Assembly (NCBI RefSeq): GCF_025370935.1
Contig: NC_133493.1
Location: forward strand, 169,799 to 233,798
Reading direction: 5' to 3'
Length of the DNA: 64,000 nt
DNA from: Choristoneura fumiferana
Taxonomy: Eukaryota > Arthropoda > Insecta > Lepidoptera > Tortricidae
Shown piece after piece: positions 32,901 through 42,945 of this stretch. The first letter of the stretch is position 1. Each line of letters starts with the position of its first letter. The notes beneath the pieces are model-generated. The model was given only the letters and a program-made list of their open reading frames with translations. It did not search any database and had not been told where the DNA came from. A program made the position numbers and the translations under genes.

Positions 32901-35900
32901 ACAGACGCGTTGCCAACATAGAGGCCTTAGATGGGATACCTCACGTGCCAGTAATTTCACCGGCTGTCTACTCTCCACGCCGACACCAACAGTGCAAGCA
33001 CTGCTGTTTCACGGCAGGATTAGCAAGCAAGATGGTGGTAGCAATCCGGGCGGACCTTGCACAAGGTCCTACCACCTGCGAATATTCAATGAGATAGAAA
33101 TTCAATGAAAGTAGTACCTGTTATTATCGGGAGTGTAGATATTGAGCCGCAGACAGTCCTCGTCGACGTAGTACTCGCCAGGAGCCACCGGCAGCGGGCA
33201 CGCCGGACCGTCCTCGCTCGCGTCCACCGAGGAGGGGTACGTCACCACGTCGACTGGAGGCTGGATGCAACAACGTTTTATTAGATCGTAGGTACAGTCG
33301 AACCATTTGATTGCTGACCCACCATAGAACGATCTCACAGTAAGTGTCACAGTGAATTCCCTTGTCAAGCTTTCCAATGTCACTATGTATTTTTTTACGA
33401 AAGGTTCCACAGTGGCTCACGTCACGATTCAGTTGGTTCGATAGTTCAAAGAAAGACGCGGCAAGAATGAGCAAAATTCGAAGTTCGTATCTGCCGTCCC
33501 GCCGACGCTAGTATTATTTAAATCGAGAGTGAGAGGGACGGTATACAAACTTCCATTCTCGAATTTCGTAGTAGTCCCCCAGCGGTTTGAGCTAGCCTTT
33601 CAAGCTAAGGGGTTTGATTAAACCAAGACTTACACCGGAGTTTTCTAGAATTTCATTTGAAATTTTGCATGATCTATTAAGGAAAACGCGCGCACCTACG
33701 AATAAATGATGAATGAAGATGGAAGAACTATTAAACAAACGGAGGAAGCAGCATCGACAAGAATATGGACGTAGAAAGATAGAGATTGTTCTTCCTGATA
33801 TTCTTTCAGATCTACCCGTTGAACTGGAAAATCTTGGAAGTCATTGCAGTTTTTAAATCCTTAAATATTCTACTTCAATTATACCGCAATGAACACATTA
33901 CTATTTTACTATCTATGTGTATACTATCGTACTTAATAATATTGTTGTGTCTTGTAAAGTGTTGTCTATTGTTGTGTTGTGAATAAATGTATTCCTTCTT
34001 GCTTTCTTTCTAATTACCGACCTTATCGGAAATTGGCGATATAGCGTTCTTACTTTAGAAGCCGATGTTTTAACAAACAAGGGTAGGTACAGAAATTGCA
34101 GTTAAACCAGTTTTAAATTTTATCAGCGCTTAAAAAAAGCAACAATGCAATCGCGTCATTAAAACACTAACAGTATTTTCAGTAATACCAGTTAAATTTA
34201 ACTAGTTTTGAAGTTTTATCAGCTACTTAAATAAAAGAGTATACCAAAGGTATAGTCACATTAATCACCTAATTAAGCTAAAGAGTCATAAGACCGGGCT
34301 TCTTATTCATAGGAAAGTCTTAAAACCACAACAATACTCCGGGTCGTGCGTGATGTCATTTGGGGAAAACTAAAACTAAGTGCTTTGTAATAATTGGATA
34401 GGTGTCCTGGGTAAAACATATTATTCCATTTCGTCGGGTGACAAGAAAAAATTACTAATTACAACCTAAAAAATTCTTTGCCGCTCTATTATTATTATTA
34501 TACTAAATTCAAAAATATTATTTATAAATTCGCCGAAATGGTGATGGCGACTGTGTACATACTACTCATGTTTCCTACACATAATACTATAACTATATTG
34601 TTTATAGGTAGGTAGGTATCTATTATTTTTTTATGTGTCCTTGCACGAAACTATCACACTACACTTATATACTACTAATTTACAACTATACGTACGCGAA
34701 CGTAAAAGGTGATAATCTCGCAGACGAGCGCAAGACGAACGTGATAAAATCGAAACGTACGGCACCGACGGCAGCGCGCGCGCCTTGACTAAAGAAAACT
34801 TAATCCTCCTTAAATTACCAGTGTGTGCGTGCGGCGGGTGCGTGAGTAGTTGAGTACGCCAGAGCGCGCGCATTTAAGCCGCGTGACTACGTTCGCAGTG
34901 AACCTACTTTGTTCTCCTTTACTATGGCTTAACTTGTATGTATGCGCTTGCCATTTCGTTCCTGACACGTTCTTATTACGGTCATGATGTATGTAGTGAG
35001 ACCTACTTCGTTCCATTCTCCATACAAACGTAGTCCCGGTCTCATTTGAAAACTAGGCAACAGAAATAAGTAGATGAAATTTTCTAAGTATGGACTGGAC
35101 ATAATTAATTATCTATGCCTATGGTCTTTCAGATTTTCATATAAATTTGTAATGTCAGAATTACAGGAGCTCAAAAATCGACAAAAAAAGATGTCAACTT
35201 TGCACGAGAATTACAGACTAATAGCATTTTTACAAAAATCGAAAAACCAACTGGCATAGAAAATATAATGAATATCCTTCATTGTAAAATATCATTGATT
35301 TCTGTGCTATATATACTTTTCGTATAATATGAGGACAACGAAACCCAAAATTCACCCGCCCAAATCTCGACAAAGCCTACAGCTATCTCGATATAAATTA
35401 CGGACGGACGTCGTTGCGGAAGGCATGGGGGGACGGCTGCGAGCGCTTATGTCACGAGCGATAAAGACAGCAATATCCCAAACGAATACCTCACGCGGCC
35501 GCGCGGCCGGCAGGGAAACTTCTCTTAAAGATGATGGTTCACAAACCTGGAAGCGCAGTTCCCCGACGGGCGGCTGCGCGTAGCGGATGCCGCGGTACGC
35601 CTGGAAGCGGCGCCCGCGTCGCGACTCCATCCAGGAGCCCCGCACCACGCCCGACGGCGTCACCGTCACGGGGCCGGAGGGCGGGGCCTTGGCGGTTGTG
35701 GAACCTGAGTAATAAACAAAGCTGATTCATTCAGGTGTCTCTAAAGTCATCGATATAGCTCGAAGAATATGCAGTTAAGTGGCAATGGGCGGGCCAGATC
35801 GCTGGAAGAACAGATAACCGTTGGGAGAGAAAAGTCCTGGAGTGGCGACCATGAACTGAAAGACGACGCGTTGCACTTCAACTCTCGTGGCACTACCTAC

Positions 35901-38068
35901 TTCATTGATATGATATGAACGTCCCCGCATGCCTACTCTACATAAGTAACCCACCTGAATCAACTGTCGAAAAGCAAATACCTTAATTAAATATTTTTTC
36001 CGCTGTTTTTTCCTCATGTTTTTAAATTCAGGTGCTAAGAATTCAGTGCAAACTTAAAATACGGTAGGTAAACAGCTGCGTTTTCCTTGTTTTTTGTTTT
36101 GTTCCGCACGCAGCCGGCCGGCCGCTACAATAGTATTCTTATCATGAAACTGTTGAACAGGTACATAAACATGTGTCATTATGATAGTAATAAAATACAT
36201 CCATGCTGTGCTTAATAATAATTATTAATAAATAAATAAAAGAATATTTATTCACAAACCCAAAAGTTATTATAACAACAGATACAAAGAAAGAAAAAGA
36301 TAAAACATAATTAATTTGTGAAGAGGTAAAGGACTAATCCTTAAGATAGAGAAGATAGAGCTAAACAAAGTCGGCGTAGATAGAGTCGCGGGCAATAGCT
36401 AGTATAATATAGCTTCATATAATTTGCAAGCTGGGTAATTAAATAATAAGCTTAATTAACCATTAAAAAACACTTTTGCAAATAAAAAAACTATTAGGAA
36501 AAAACAAGTTTAGTGGTCTAAAACATAAGTTACTTAAAGTTCAACAGTCGGGACGGGACCCCTTAAAGTTAACGGATATCAAAAATAACACGGTGTATTG
36601 CATACAGTAGCATACTCTATGTCACTCCGACAGTTATAAAGAATCTAACGATACTCTTTTGTTATACTTCATCCGTCCAGCTTTTTAGGCTGCAGAGATG
36701 GCCAAAGAAATAGACATACCCACATACATACATAATAACACGACCAAGCTAAGTTTGCAATTAGAAAAGAATGAGAAAAGTTTAAAAATTAAAAATTCAT
36801 TAAATAGGAGACGAAAATTTTAGTATTAGCAGCTTTCATTCTTTGTCGCCGATACGCATCTTACGAATTTTTGTCTCCTATTTGTTGAATATTTTTTTTT
36901 ACTGTTCTTGTTAAGCGCGAGGTGCAAACTTAGCTTGGTCGTGTTAAACATACTTATACAAGTTATACATACATACATACATACGCTCGAAAAACATAAC
37001 CCACCTTCGGGTCGTCGGGTAAAAAACCGTCGCAATATCATTAAAACTTAGTTCGTGATGACCTGTGGTGATGGTTTATGGCTCTGGATGTAGGCCTTGA
37101 CTGTTTGCCTCTTGGAGAGGCTCAGAGTCACGCAACGAGCTATGGAGAGAGCTATGCTTGGAGTTTCTTTGCGCGATAGAATCCGGAAATTCGTCGAAGA
37201 ACTAAAAAGCTAATCCTGCCGTGAAGCAGCAGTGCTTGCATTGTTGTGTTCCTGCGTGGAGAGTAAGACAGCCGGTCAAATTAATGGCACTTGAGGTATC
37301 CCATCTGAGGCCTCTAGGTTGGCAATGCATCTCTTACCACCAGGAGACCCACCTGCTCGTTTGCCATCCAGTCGAATAAAAAAAAAAGCTAAAGTCACCA
37401 ACATAGCTGGTACTTAATGCAAGTTGAAGCGGCAATGGGCGTGCCACATCGCTCGAAGAACAGATAACCGTTGGGAGAAAAGTTCTCGAGTGGCGACCAC
37501 GAACCGGAAGACGAAGTGTTGGCGAGCCTCCCACCAGGTGGACTGACGACATCGTGAGAATTGTGGGCAACCGGTGGATGCAAGTGGCGAGTTGTCGTTC
37601 ATTGTGGCGTTCTAAGGGGGAGGTCTTTGTTCAGCAGTGGACGTCTTCTGGCTGATGATGATTTTTAATCGGTGATCAGGAATAACAAATACATACATAC
37701 ATACGCTTGAAAAACATAACCCTTCTTCGGGCAGTCGGGTAAGAAGCGATAAAGAACGGTCATACTGAATAACTTTTCCCATGGGACCATTACGAAAATG
37801 GGAAAAAAAATCAGCTATTCCATAGAAAACGTCAGCACCTCGCCACTTTCAATAAAATGGAACCAGGGATTTTTTTCCTGAGTTTCGTATTTGTCCAATG
37901 GGAAAAATTATTCAGTATGACCGTCCTGATCGCTATTTGTTATTCCTGATCACCGATTAAAAATAATCGTGTATTGTATTGCTATAACCATGAGGCGGTA
38001 CCTGATTGGTCCTGGTGTCCGTGGACACTGGCCCACGCGCACAGCGCCAGCAGCAGTAGCTTCGTCAT
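26991..38068 (-). CDS. Secreted carboxylesterase (complete, 11 exons)
   Basis: Alpha/beta-hydrolase of the carboxyl/cholinesterase family, hydrolysing ester substrates outside the cell. Exons (minus strand): 38,002-38,068; 35,547-35,704; 33,118-33,260; 32,294-32,436; 31,957-32,142; 31,050-31,243; 29,991-30,159; 29,278-29,494; 28,339-28,448; 27,894-28,044; 26,991-27,156. They total 1,704 nt in one intact frame: 567 residues, typical for the family. A signal peptide ([17 protein letters not shown]) opens it. [16 protein letters not shown] lies at 62-73 and [12 protein letters not shown] in the third exon. An oxyanion-hole motif HPGGF (134-138) replaces the usual HGGGF. The nucleophile is Ser216 in GCSAG, the probable acid Glu347 (TEDEF), and the catalytic His466 in [12 protein letters not shown]. 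The C-terminus ends WEELYPMQY with no membrane or ER-retention signal. Juvenile-hormone, odorant and dietary ester hydrolases all belong here; the substrate cannot be told. Confidence 0.95.
27225..27560. repeat. Interspersed repeat fragment in the last carboxylesterase intron
   Basis: The stretch 'atggaaagcaatcatcaccg ... ggatatccat ... gatgcagtgc' followed by 'gaatgctgtcccattcagg' has the look of a decayed LINE-derived repeat. No open frame survives. The remainder of this intron (27,157-27,893) holds nothing recognisable. Confidence 0.4.
28655..28808 (-). repeat. 'gactggatggcaaacgagc' repeat, truncated
   Basis: Minus-oriented copy of the family best seen at 32,813-33,082 and 40,476-40,767. 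Shared pieces are 'tgccatccagtcg', 'caccaggagacccacttgct' and 'gtgaaattactggcacttga'. It lies in the carboxylesterase intron before 28,448. Confidence 0.75.
30195..30440. mobile_element. Hairpin MITE in a carboxylesterase intron
   Basis: Two arms of about 105 bp are reverse complements: 'gaagtcggtgcctcagcacg' on the left and 'cgtgctgaggcaccaacttc' on the right. The outer parts 'ccatgaaaataa' and 'ttattttcatgg' continue the pairing. A loop of about 50 bp separates them. Confidence 0.85.
31480..31565 (-). mobile_element. RTE-type LINE 3' tail fragment
   Basis: The stretch 'cgtcagccaatagacgttca', then 'ctgctggacattgacctccc', is the inverted RTE tail signature used throughout this window. It sits in the carboxylesterase intron between exons ending at 31,957 and 31,243. 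Confidence 0.6.
32813..33082 (+). repeat. 'gactggatggcaaacgagc' repeat, near full length
   Basis: About 270 bp: it opens 'gactggatggcaaacgagca' and 'gggtctcctgatggtaagag', passes through 'cacgtgccagtaatttcacc', and closes 'gggcggaccttgcacaaggt'. A second near full-length copy lies at 40,476-40,767, with partial inverted copies at 28,655-28,808 and 37,213-37,382. No coding capacity; it resembles a SINE or MITE of lepidopteran genomes. Confidence 0.8.
33474..33580. mobile_element. Palindromic MITE, 'aaactcgaagttcgt' family
   Basis: Diverged copy: 'aattcgaagttcgtat...gtcccgccgacgctag' against 'gagagggacggtatac...gaatttcgtagtagtc'. It lies in the large intron between exons at 35,547 and 33,260. 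Confidence 0.75.
33581..35546. other. Carboxylesterase intron, mostly unexplained
   Basis: AT-rich intron sequence. No exon, RNA or intact repeat was recognised. A GC-richer patch at 34,690-34,900 has no coding frame of note. Confidence 0.4.
35775..35880 (+). mobile_element. RTE-type LINE coding fragment
   Basis: The stretch 'gtggcaatgggcgggccaga', then 'aacagataaccgttgggaga' and 'gtcctggagtggcgaccatg', matches the [22 protein letters not shown] region of RTE proteins. The closely related copy at 37,418-37,670 is longer. Confidence 0.7.
37045..37205 (+). mobile_element. RTE-type LINE reverse transcriptase fragment
   Basis: The nucleotide reading fits the region PVMVYG ... [14 protein letters not shown] of RTE reverse transcriptases, with frame breaks ('ggtgatggtttatggctctg', 'gctatgcttggagtttcttt'). 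It is followed at once by the repeat at 37,213-37,382, which interrupts the element; the downstream part resumes at 37,418. Confidence 0.65.
37213..37382 (-). repeat. 'gactggatggcaaacgagc' repeat inserted into an RTE relic
   Basis: Minus-oriented partial copy of the 32,813-33,082 family ('cctgccgtgaagcagcagtg' to 'gtttgccatccagtcg'). It splits the RTE relic between 37,205 and 37,418, so it is the younger insertion. Confidence 0.75.
37418..37670 (+). mobile_element. RTE-type LINE 3' end
   Basis: Continuation of the relic at 37,045: 'aatgggcgtgccacatcgct', 'ctcgagtggcgaccacgaac', 'ggtggactgacgacatcgtg', 'cagcagtggacgtcttctgg', then TGATGATGAT. The order matches the C-terminal tail seen intact at 2,429-2,752. 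Frame is broken. Confidence 0.75.
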
Positions 38069-38084
38069 GGCTCGGCTCGAGACG

Positions 38085-38117
38085 ACTGGCCGCAGCGGCG
38101 CACGCGCACTATTTATG
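38085..38117 (-). promoter_or_regulatory. Putative core promoter of the carboxylesterase
   Basis: A TATA-like CATAAATA lies at 38,110-38,117 on the minus strand, and an arthropod initiator-like CAGT lies at 38,085-38,088, about 29 bases downstream. It implies a 5' leader of only about 19 bases before the ATG at 38,068. Spacing is right for a TATA/initiator promoter, but the call rests on short motifs only. Confidence 0.4.
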
Positions 38118-38197
38118 AGGCACTAATCTTTAGGTATGTTAGGACAATGGGAGAGGGTGCTGCGGGTGCGTATTCTGGCTCTATACTATGATGTCCA

Positions 38198-38272
38198 AAA
38201 TTCGCTCTGCGTATCTTGTCTTGCCCTCCCGCTGACCTCGTATAATCGATTCGATTTTCGTAGTAGCCCCCC
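38198..38272. mobile_element. Palindromic MITE, 'aaactcgaagttcgt' family, decayed
   Basis: 'ccaaaattcgctctgcgtat', 'cttgccctcccgctgacctc' and 'gattttcgtagtagcccccc' retain the family skeleton. The arms no longer pair well. Confidence 0.55.
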
Positions 38273-38435
38273 TTTCGTTCGTGCGATGTCGGGTGGGTTC
38301 GGGCGTATTTTTGTGGTCACATTTTTGTTGACATGGTGGAATATTCTGTTAGTTTCTAGGTCATCTAATAGAACAGGGCGTTTCAAGATAATCTAAAGTG
38401 TCATCAAATTCTACAGCCCATTCATAGTACCTTGA

Positions 38436-38646
38436 AATAGTGTTAAAAATAAAGTTGTGTTAAATACAAGATATCATTTAATATTTAATATTGTAAGTCT
38501 GTTTAAAAAAATATACCTCGTTGAGTTTCTTGACGGATTCTTCTCAACAGAGGTTTTTCCGAACCGACGGTAGTTTTTTTTTGACATTCATAAAAGTGCT
38601 TGTTATAGCCTAAATTGAATAAAGATATTTTGACTTTGACTTTGAT
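38436..38646 (+). mobile_element. Jockey-type LINE 3' UTR, solo
   Basis: 'gtgttaaaaataaagttgtg' ... 'acagaggtttttccgaaccg' ... 'attgaataaagatattttga' with a (CTTTGA)n-like end. The same 3' UTR follows the coding relic at 49,566-50,165 and occurs inverted at 58,652-58,868. Confidence 0.8.
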
Positions 38647-38649
38647 CAC

Positions 38650-40020
38650 GAAAATCGAGGCGGTTGAAATGACAATGAAATGACCCGGGTAGGAAAAGAA
38701 AACAATAATTAGGTACGCGATTTATAGATTTTTCGCTGCGTAAGTAGCGTTTAAATACCCTAAAGAAAAATACCTAAAATGCTGCCGTGATCAAGCTAAA
38801 AGGTGGCCTAGTGACAAAATCACGTTTTGTGATGGAGTCGAAAACGCGATATTTTATTTGATATTATCAATAATAGATGTCAAGTCTCCACTAGCATTGA
38901 TTTTAAAAAAATATCTCGTTTTGCACAGCAGAATGAATATTTAAAAGTAATTTTCCTTGTTTATGTTTTTGTAGATAATTTAGTTGATATAACATGGTAG
39001 CCTATTAATTTGTTATGATAAAATTTATGTTTCATGACCGATAACCAGAGTACCTAAGGAAGTAAACATCAGTTAGCAGGTGAACATAATATTGCCTAAT
39101 ACATACTGATTTCGTCATTGAAGTGTATGAAAAGTCGTGTAAGCTTCATTGCGGGGCTGTAAAGCGAATCAATTTAAAGTGGGCACCGAACGCAGCAATG
39201 TAATGTAATACAACTTGCTGGTCTAATGTCAGGTTTCGTAAATTAAAAGATACCCACCTACCTGTGCAATAATAAACATGTTGATTAAGAAAACTTTTTC
39301 AAAGGAAATTAAGTACTAAACGAATAACATTATCCCCAAATCGCTACCTTGTGAAACGCTGTGTACAAGGCAGAACCAACACTATGCAACAGACAATCTA
39401 CTAGGGATTGAGATACGTTATAGATAGAACAGTAGGAAAGGGATGAAAAAGAAAATACGAAATAATACAAAATTATATTGTAATGTTTAAGCACCTTACG
39501 TTACGAAACTGAAAGAAACACTAAGACCCGCTTTAAAGCAGTAAGTTTTATATGGCAGCTTTCCACCAGACTTGTATCAGCAACCATCTTTAAATGCGAC
39601 TTATTTTCGTATCATTTTACAAAAAAAGTTTGCTAAAGCCTTGGTTCGGGTTCGCTGCAAGGCAATCGAGTATCGAGGGTCGAACGTCAGAATAAGATGC
39701 AAAGGAGGAAAACAAACGCTCGCGCTGGGAATCCCGGTAATTATGCGTCGACACACTTAGCTGGTGAATCCATGTCTCCATGTACATTGGTGGTTTACTA
39801 GCGAGGGCGCTATTTGTGTTGCTGTGTGACGAGCAATGGAAGCTGGCATGATTAAGTTACTGATAGGCTCGTAGATTTTGACTCATTTTAGAACATCTTG
39901 AACATTTTTCCTTTTATTATCTGGCAATGATAACGGCCCGTAGGTAGAATCAGTATTACGGAAATTGGCTGAGAATTAGAGTTAGGTAGTTTTGAACATG
40001 AAACTACCGTGAGTCTCACT
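38650..40020. other. Intergenic stretch without recognised features
   Basis: AT-rich sequence between the carboxylesterase promoter and the 40-kb hairpin. No coding frame with support, no splice-linked exon, no repeat recognised. Confidence 0.4.
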
Positions 40021-40021
40021 C

Positions 40022-40203
40022 ATATTTAATATAATGACCCGAATAACTCACGTCTTAATTTGAGTTTAGCTCGACATGTTTCGGGCAAATCCGTAGCCCT
40101 TCGTCTTCGGAGCACCGAAGACGAAGGGGCTACGGATTACCCCGAAACATGTCGAGCTAAACTCGATTTAAGACGTTAGTTATCCGGATCATTATAGTTA
40201 ATA
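40022..40203. mobile_element. Hairpin MITE
   Basis: The arms pair over about 85 bp: 'gagtttagctcgacatgttt' and 'ccttcgtcttcgg' on the left against 'ccgaagacgaagg' and 'aaacatgtcgagctaaactc' on the right. The outer ends are 'ataatgacccgaataac' and 'gttatccggatcattat'. The loop is only a few bases. Confidence 0.88.
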
Positions 40204-40475
40204 GAGTTAGGTAGCTTGAAATATGTAGGCAAGTTGACCATCTTGATTAAAATGATATTTACTAGTATGAAAGTTCTATATAGTCGTCGTGTTTGTTCCG
40301 TCATAGTTCCAGTCAGTGATCATTGTCTAATTTGTCAAACAATATAATCTTTATCATCATCATCATCATCATCCAGAAGACACCGCTGAACAAAGGCTAC
40401 ACAAACGATGAAAATATATATGAACAAATAAAAAACTCTTGCATATTCACTTTATCTATACCTATCTTCTTTTTT

Positions 40476-40767
40476 TTATACGACTGGATGGCAAACGAGC
40501 AAGTGGGTCTCCTGATGGTAAGAGATAACCACCGCCCATAAACATCTGCAACACCAGGGGTATTGCAGACGCGTTGCCAACCTAGACAAAAAAAAGAAAA
40601 AGATGGGATACCTCACGTGCCAGTAATTTCACCGGCTGTCTTACTCTCCACGCCGAAACACAACAGTGCAGGCACTGCTGCTTCACGGCAGGATTAGCGA
40701 GCAAGATGGTGGTAGCAATCCGGGCGGACCTTGCACAAGGTCCTACTATAGGTACTACCTGCTGCAA
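40476..40767 (+). repeat. 'gactggatggcaaacgagc' repeat, near full length
   Basis: Second near full-length copy of the 32,813-33,082 family, interrupted near 40,590 by a short A-rich insertion ('acaaaaaaaagaaaaagatg'). It sits just after a (CAT)n microsatellite at 40,350-40,373. Confidence 0.8.
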
Positions 40768-41097
40768 TCTAGGCTAATGCTATCTATCTAGGTAAAAAAT
40801 AATATAATTTAAACACAGAAAACTAATTACCTACCTGCTTTATCTATGTAGGTTTCCTTTGTCGAGTAGTTTTTCCAAGATGTGTCACCAACGTCTTGAT
40901 TTGCCAGGTTCACCTGGTACTCCCTTACTATTATTTGCTTTGGATTGATTCATACATAATAGTGTCATTCAATGAAACTTGGGATCTATGATTGAATATG
41001 GAATTTTAACCACTACTTATACCTAATTTACGCCTATTCCCGTTTAGAGGTAGAATTTTCGAATTTCCTTTCCCAACGGGCATCCTGGGGTTGGGTG

Positions 41098-41231
41098 GTA
41101 CACTCACGAGCACCAATATCTGACACAACAAAGCGTGCATAAATATCTGATGCGACTCTAGGTCTAGGGCCGGTAGGACGTGTCAGATATTTTTGCACGC
41201 TCTGCTGTGGCAGATATTAATGTAGGTGACC
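41098..41231. mobile_element. Palindromic MITE, 'aatatctgacac' family
   Basis: 'gtacactcacgagcaccaat' and 'atctgacacaacaaagcgtg' on the left pair with 'gcacgctctgctgtggcaga' and 'tattaatgtaggtgac' on the right, around a 'tctagggccgg' loop. A half-copy of the same family lies at 41,731-41,812. Confidence 0.8.
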
Positions 41232-41301
41232 ACGACGGTAGGTGCAGGTGAAAATTTTAAGTAAGTAAATGAATTGTTTTATACATGTCTACTCTCTAGA
41301 C

Positions 41302-41577
41302 AAGGGCTTCCCAAACTTATTTGTACTGTGACGCTCTTGGCTTGGGTCTTTGCAATTTTTTTGTGACGCCCCAAAAACCCACCCCCAAAAATACTTATAA
41401 ATTTTAGTACTAACCTAGTAACAGGTTATAGGAAAAACTGGGAAAAACACTATTTGGACATTTATAATTTTTATTACAAAATAAGAACGAAATCAAAACA
41501 TACTTAACCATAAAATTAGAAAGAGATCGCCACGCGACGCCCCTGGGAAAATATCGCGACGCCCTGCGGAAGCTCTG
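41302..41577. mobile_element. hAT-type MITE with 8-bp target duplication
   Basis: 276 bp bounded by exact copies of CTCTAGAC (41,294-41,301 and 41,578-41,585). The ends AAGGGCTTCC and GGAAGCTCTG are imperfect inverted repeats. The interior repeats 'gacgcc' motifs, as in many hAT MITEs, and there is no coding sequence. The 8-bp duplication is the size made by hAT transposases. Confidence 0.8.
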
Positions 41578-41730
41578 CTCTAGACAATGGTGGAAAGAAA
41601 TATCGAGTATAAAGTTCCTCCTCAGGAATTTTCTAATATTGTCAATCATTTGATTAGTTGAATGTAAAAAAGAAAAAGAAAATAAAATTAATGTACGTTC
41701 CGAAGTATTAAAAAAAGTATGAGGCTTTGT

Positions 41731-41812
41731 ACAGTCACCAGCATTAATATCTGCCACAGCGGAGCGTGCAAAAATATCTGACACGTGTTTCCGGCCCTAG
41801 AAATAGAGTCGT
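41731..41812. mobile_element. Half-copy of the 'aatatctgacac' MITE
   Basis: 'gtcaccagcattaatatctg', 'ccacagcggagcgtgcaaaa' and 'atatctgacacgtg' match the right half of the palindrome at 41,098-41,231 in inverse orientation. Confidence 0.7.
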
Positions 41813-41982
41813 CGAAATACGTTAAATAAAGGACTGTTACCCATTACACCGTATATATCCATATCATACCATGGCCGTAATAGTAACGTTTCAGGCAAAA
41901 ATATATTATTTGTACTTAATTAAGATTGGTTTTTTGGAATCTTTTTGTATTTTTTATTTCAATTCCAAATTTTTACTTTTAA

Positions 41983-42330
41983 GGTCATCCCGTAAAACCT
42001 AAATTGAAAATACAAACTGAAATATAGATGCACAGAAAAACTAGAAAAATAAGACCAGCACTGGGAATCGAACCCAGGTCCTCGGTATTCCGTACCGCGT
42101 GCTATACCGCTACACCACTGCTGGTCAACGGTACAGACAAAAATTTCCCCTATGCACCTCATATCTCAGCTTGTTTGTTTCTTATTTAACCACTTCAGCA
42201 GTGACGCTAGCGACATCTATACCGTAGCCCTTCCGGTCATCCCGGTCATCCCGTAAAACCTAAATTGAAAATACAAACTGAAATATAGATGCACAGAAAA
42301 ACCAGAAAAATAAGACCAGCACTGGGACCT
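41983..42330 (-). repeat. tRNA-like SINE unit between 90-bp direct repeats
   Basis: Minus strand 42,047-42,125 reads like a tRNA gene: AGTGGTGTAGCGGTATAGCAC (A-box region), a CGGT/ACCG anticodon stem with loop ACGGAAT, and GGTTCGATTCC (B box). The loop position before the would-be anticodon GGA is C instead of the invariant T, so a working tRNA-Ser is unlikely. The flanking 'gtcatcccgtaaaacctaaa ... ataagaccagcactggga' segment is repeated directly at 41,983-42,065 and 42,236-42,330. The second copy ends in a rearranged B-box piece. Confidence 0.65.
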
Positions 42331-42734
42331 GGGTTCGATTCCCAGTTTGTATTTTCAATTTATATTATTTGTATCGAAAAGCGTGAGACTATGCCCACTA
42401 ACTAGCACGTTCCGTAACCAACCGTCGCCGTCGCGTGTCATGTATATGTTTGACACTTCGTTCCTGACACGTACACGTTTCTATTACGATCATGGAATGA
42501 TACGCGTAGGGTAGAGAAGTACTATTATATATTCCATTCTGTGGTAGAGACCTTTATTTTTAATACGTGGAGCTCCTTTCGTTTGTTTATATGATTTTCA
42601 ACAGTGAACTACAAGTTGCTAGAGTATTCATTCAGGCGCTTCTCGTTTTTTAAGTAGGTACCAATTCGTTTGTTTGTCCGATTAACGCTTTTTAACCACG
42701 TGGGCAGAAAGAGGGATGATACAAGTTTGTCGCC

Positions 42735-42945
42735 AAAGTTTATCAGATAGACTGTTTGTTTGTTGGTTTGTTTGTTACTTCATCACGCCTAAACCGCTGA
42801 ACCGATTTAGATGAAATTCATTATACAGATAGTTTGAGTCCCGGGGAAGGACATAGGATAGTTTTTATCCCGGAAAATTGCATAGTTCCCACGAGATAAC
42901 CGAATTCTACGCGGTCGGAGTCGCGGGTAACGGCTAGTCTCCCAT
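42735..42945 (-). repeat. LINE-derived 3' repeat ('aaccgctgaaccgattt')
   Basis: 'tcatcacgcctaaaccgctg', 'aaccgatttagatgaaattc' and 'gagtcgcgggtaacggctag' is a very common lepidopteran repeat tail. An oppositely oriented relative is at 25,040-25,262. Confidence 0.6.

Noticed and set aside
39572..39760. Short frame rich in basic residues (FAKALVRVRCKAIEYRG)
   Set aside because: It has the superficial look of a ribosomal-protein fragment, but no family motif holds up and there are no splice or neighbour signals.
40350..40373. (CAT)n run as a possible CRISPR-like or regulatory repeat
   Set aside because: It is a simple microsatellite with no spacers; RTE-like tails in this genome also end in such repeats.
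42047..42125. Functional tRNA-Ser gene
   Set aside because: The base before the would-be anticodon is C instead of T, and the flanks are repeated directly as in a SINE. It was therefore listed as a tRNA-like repeat.
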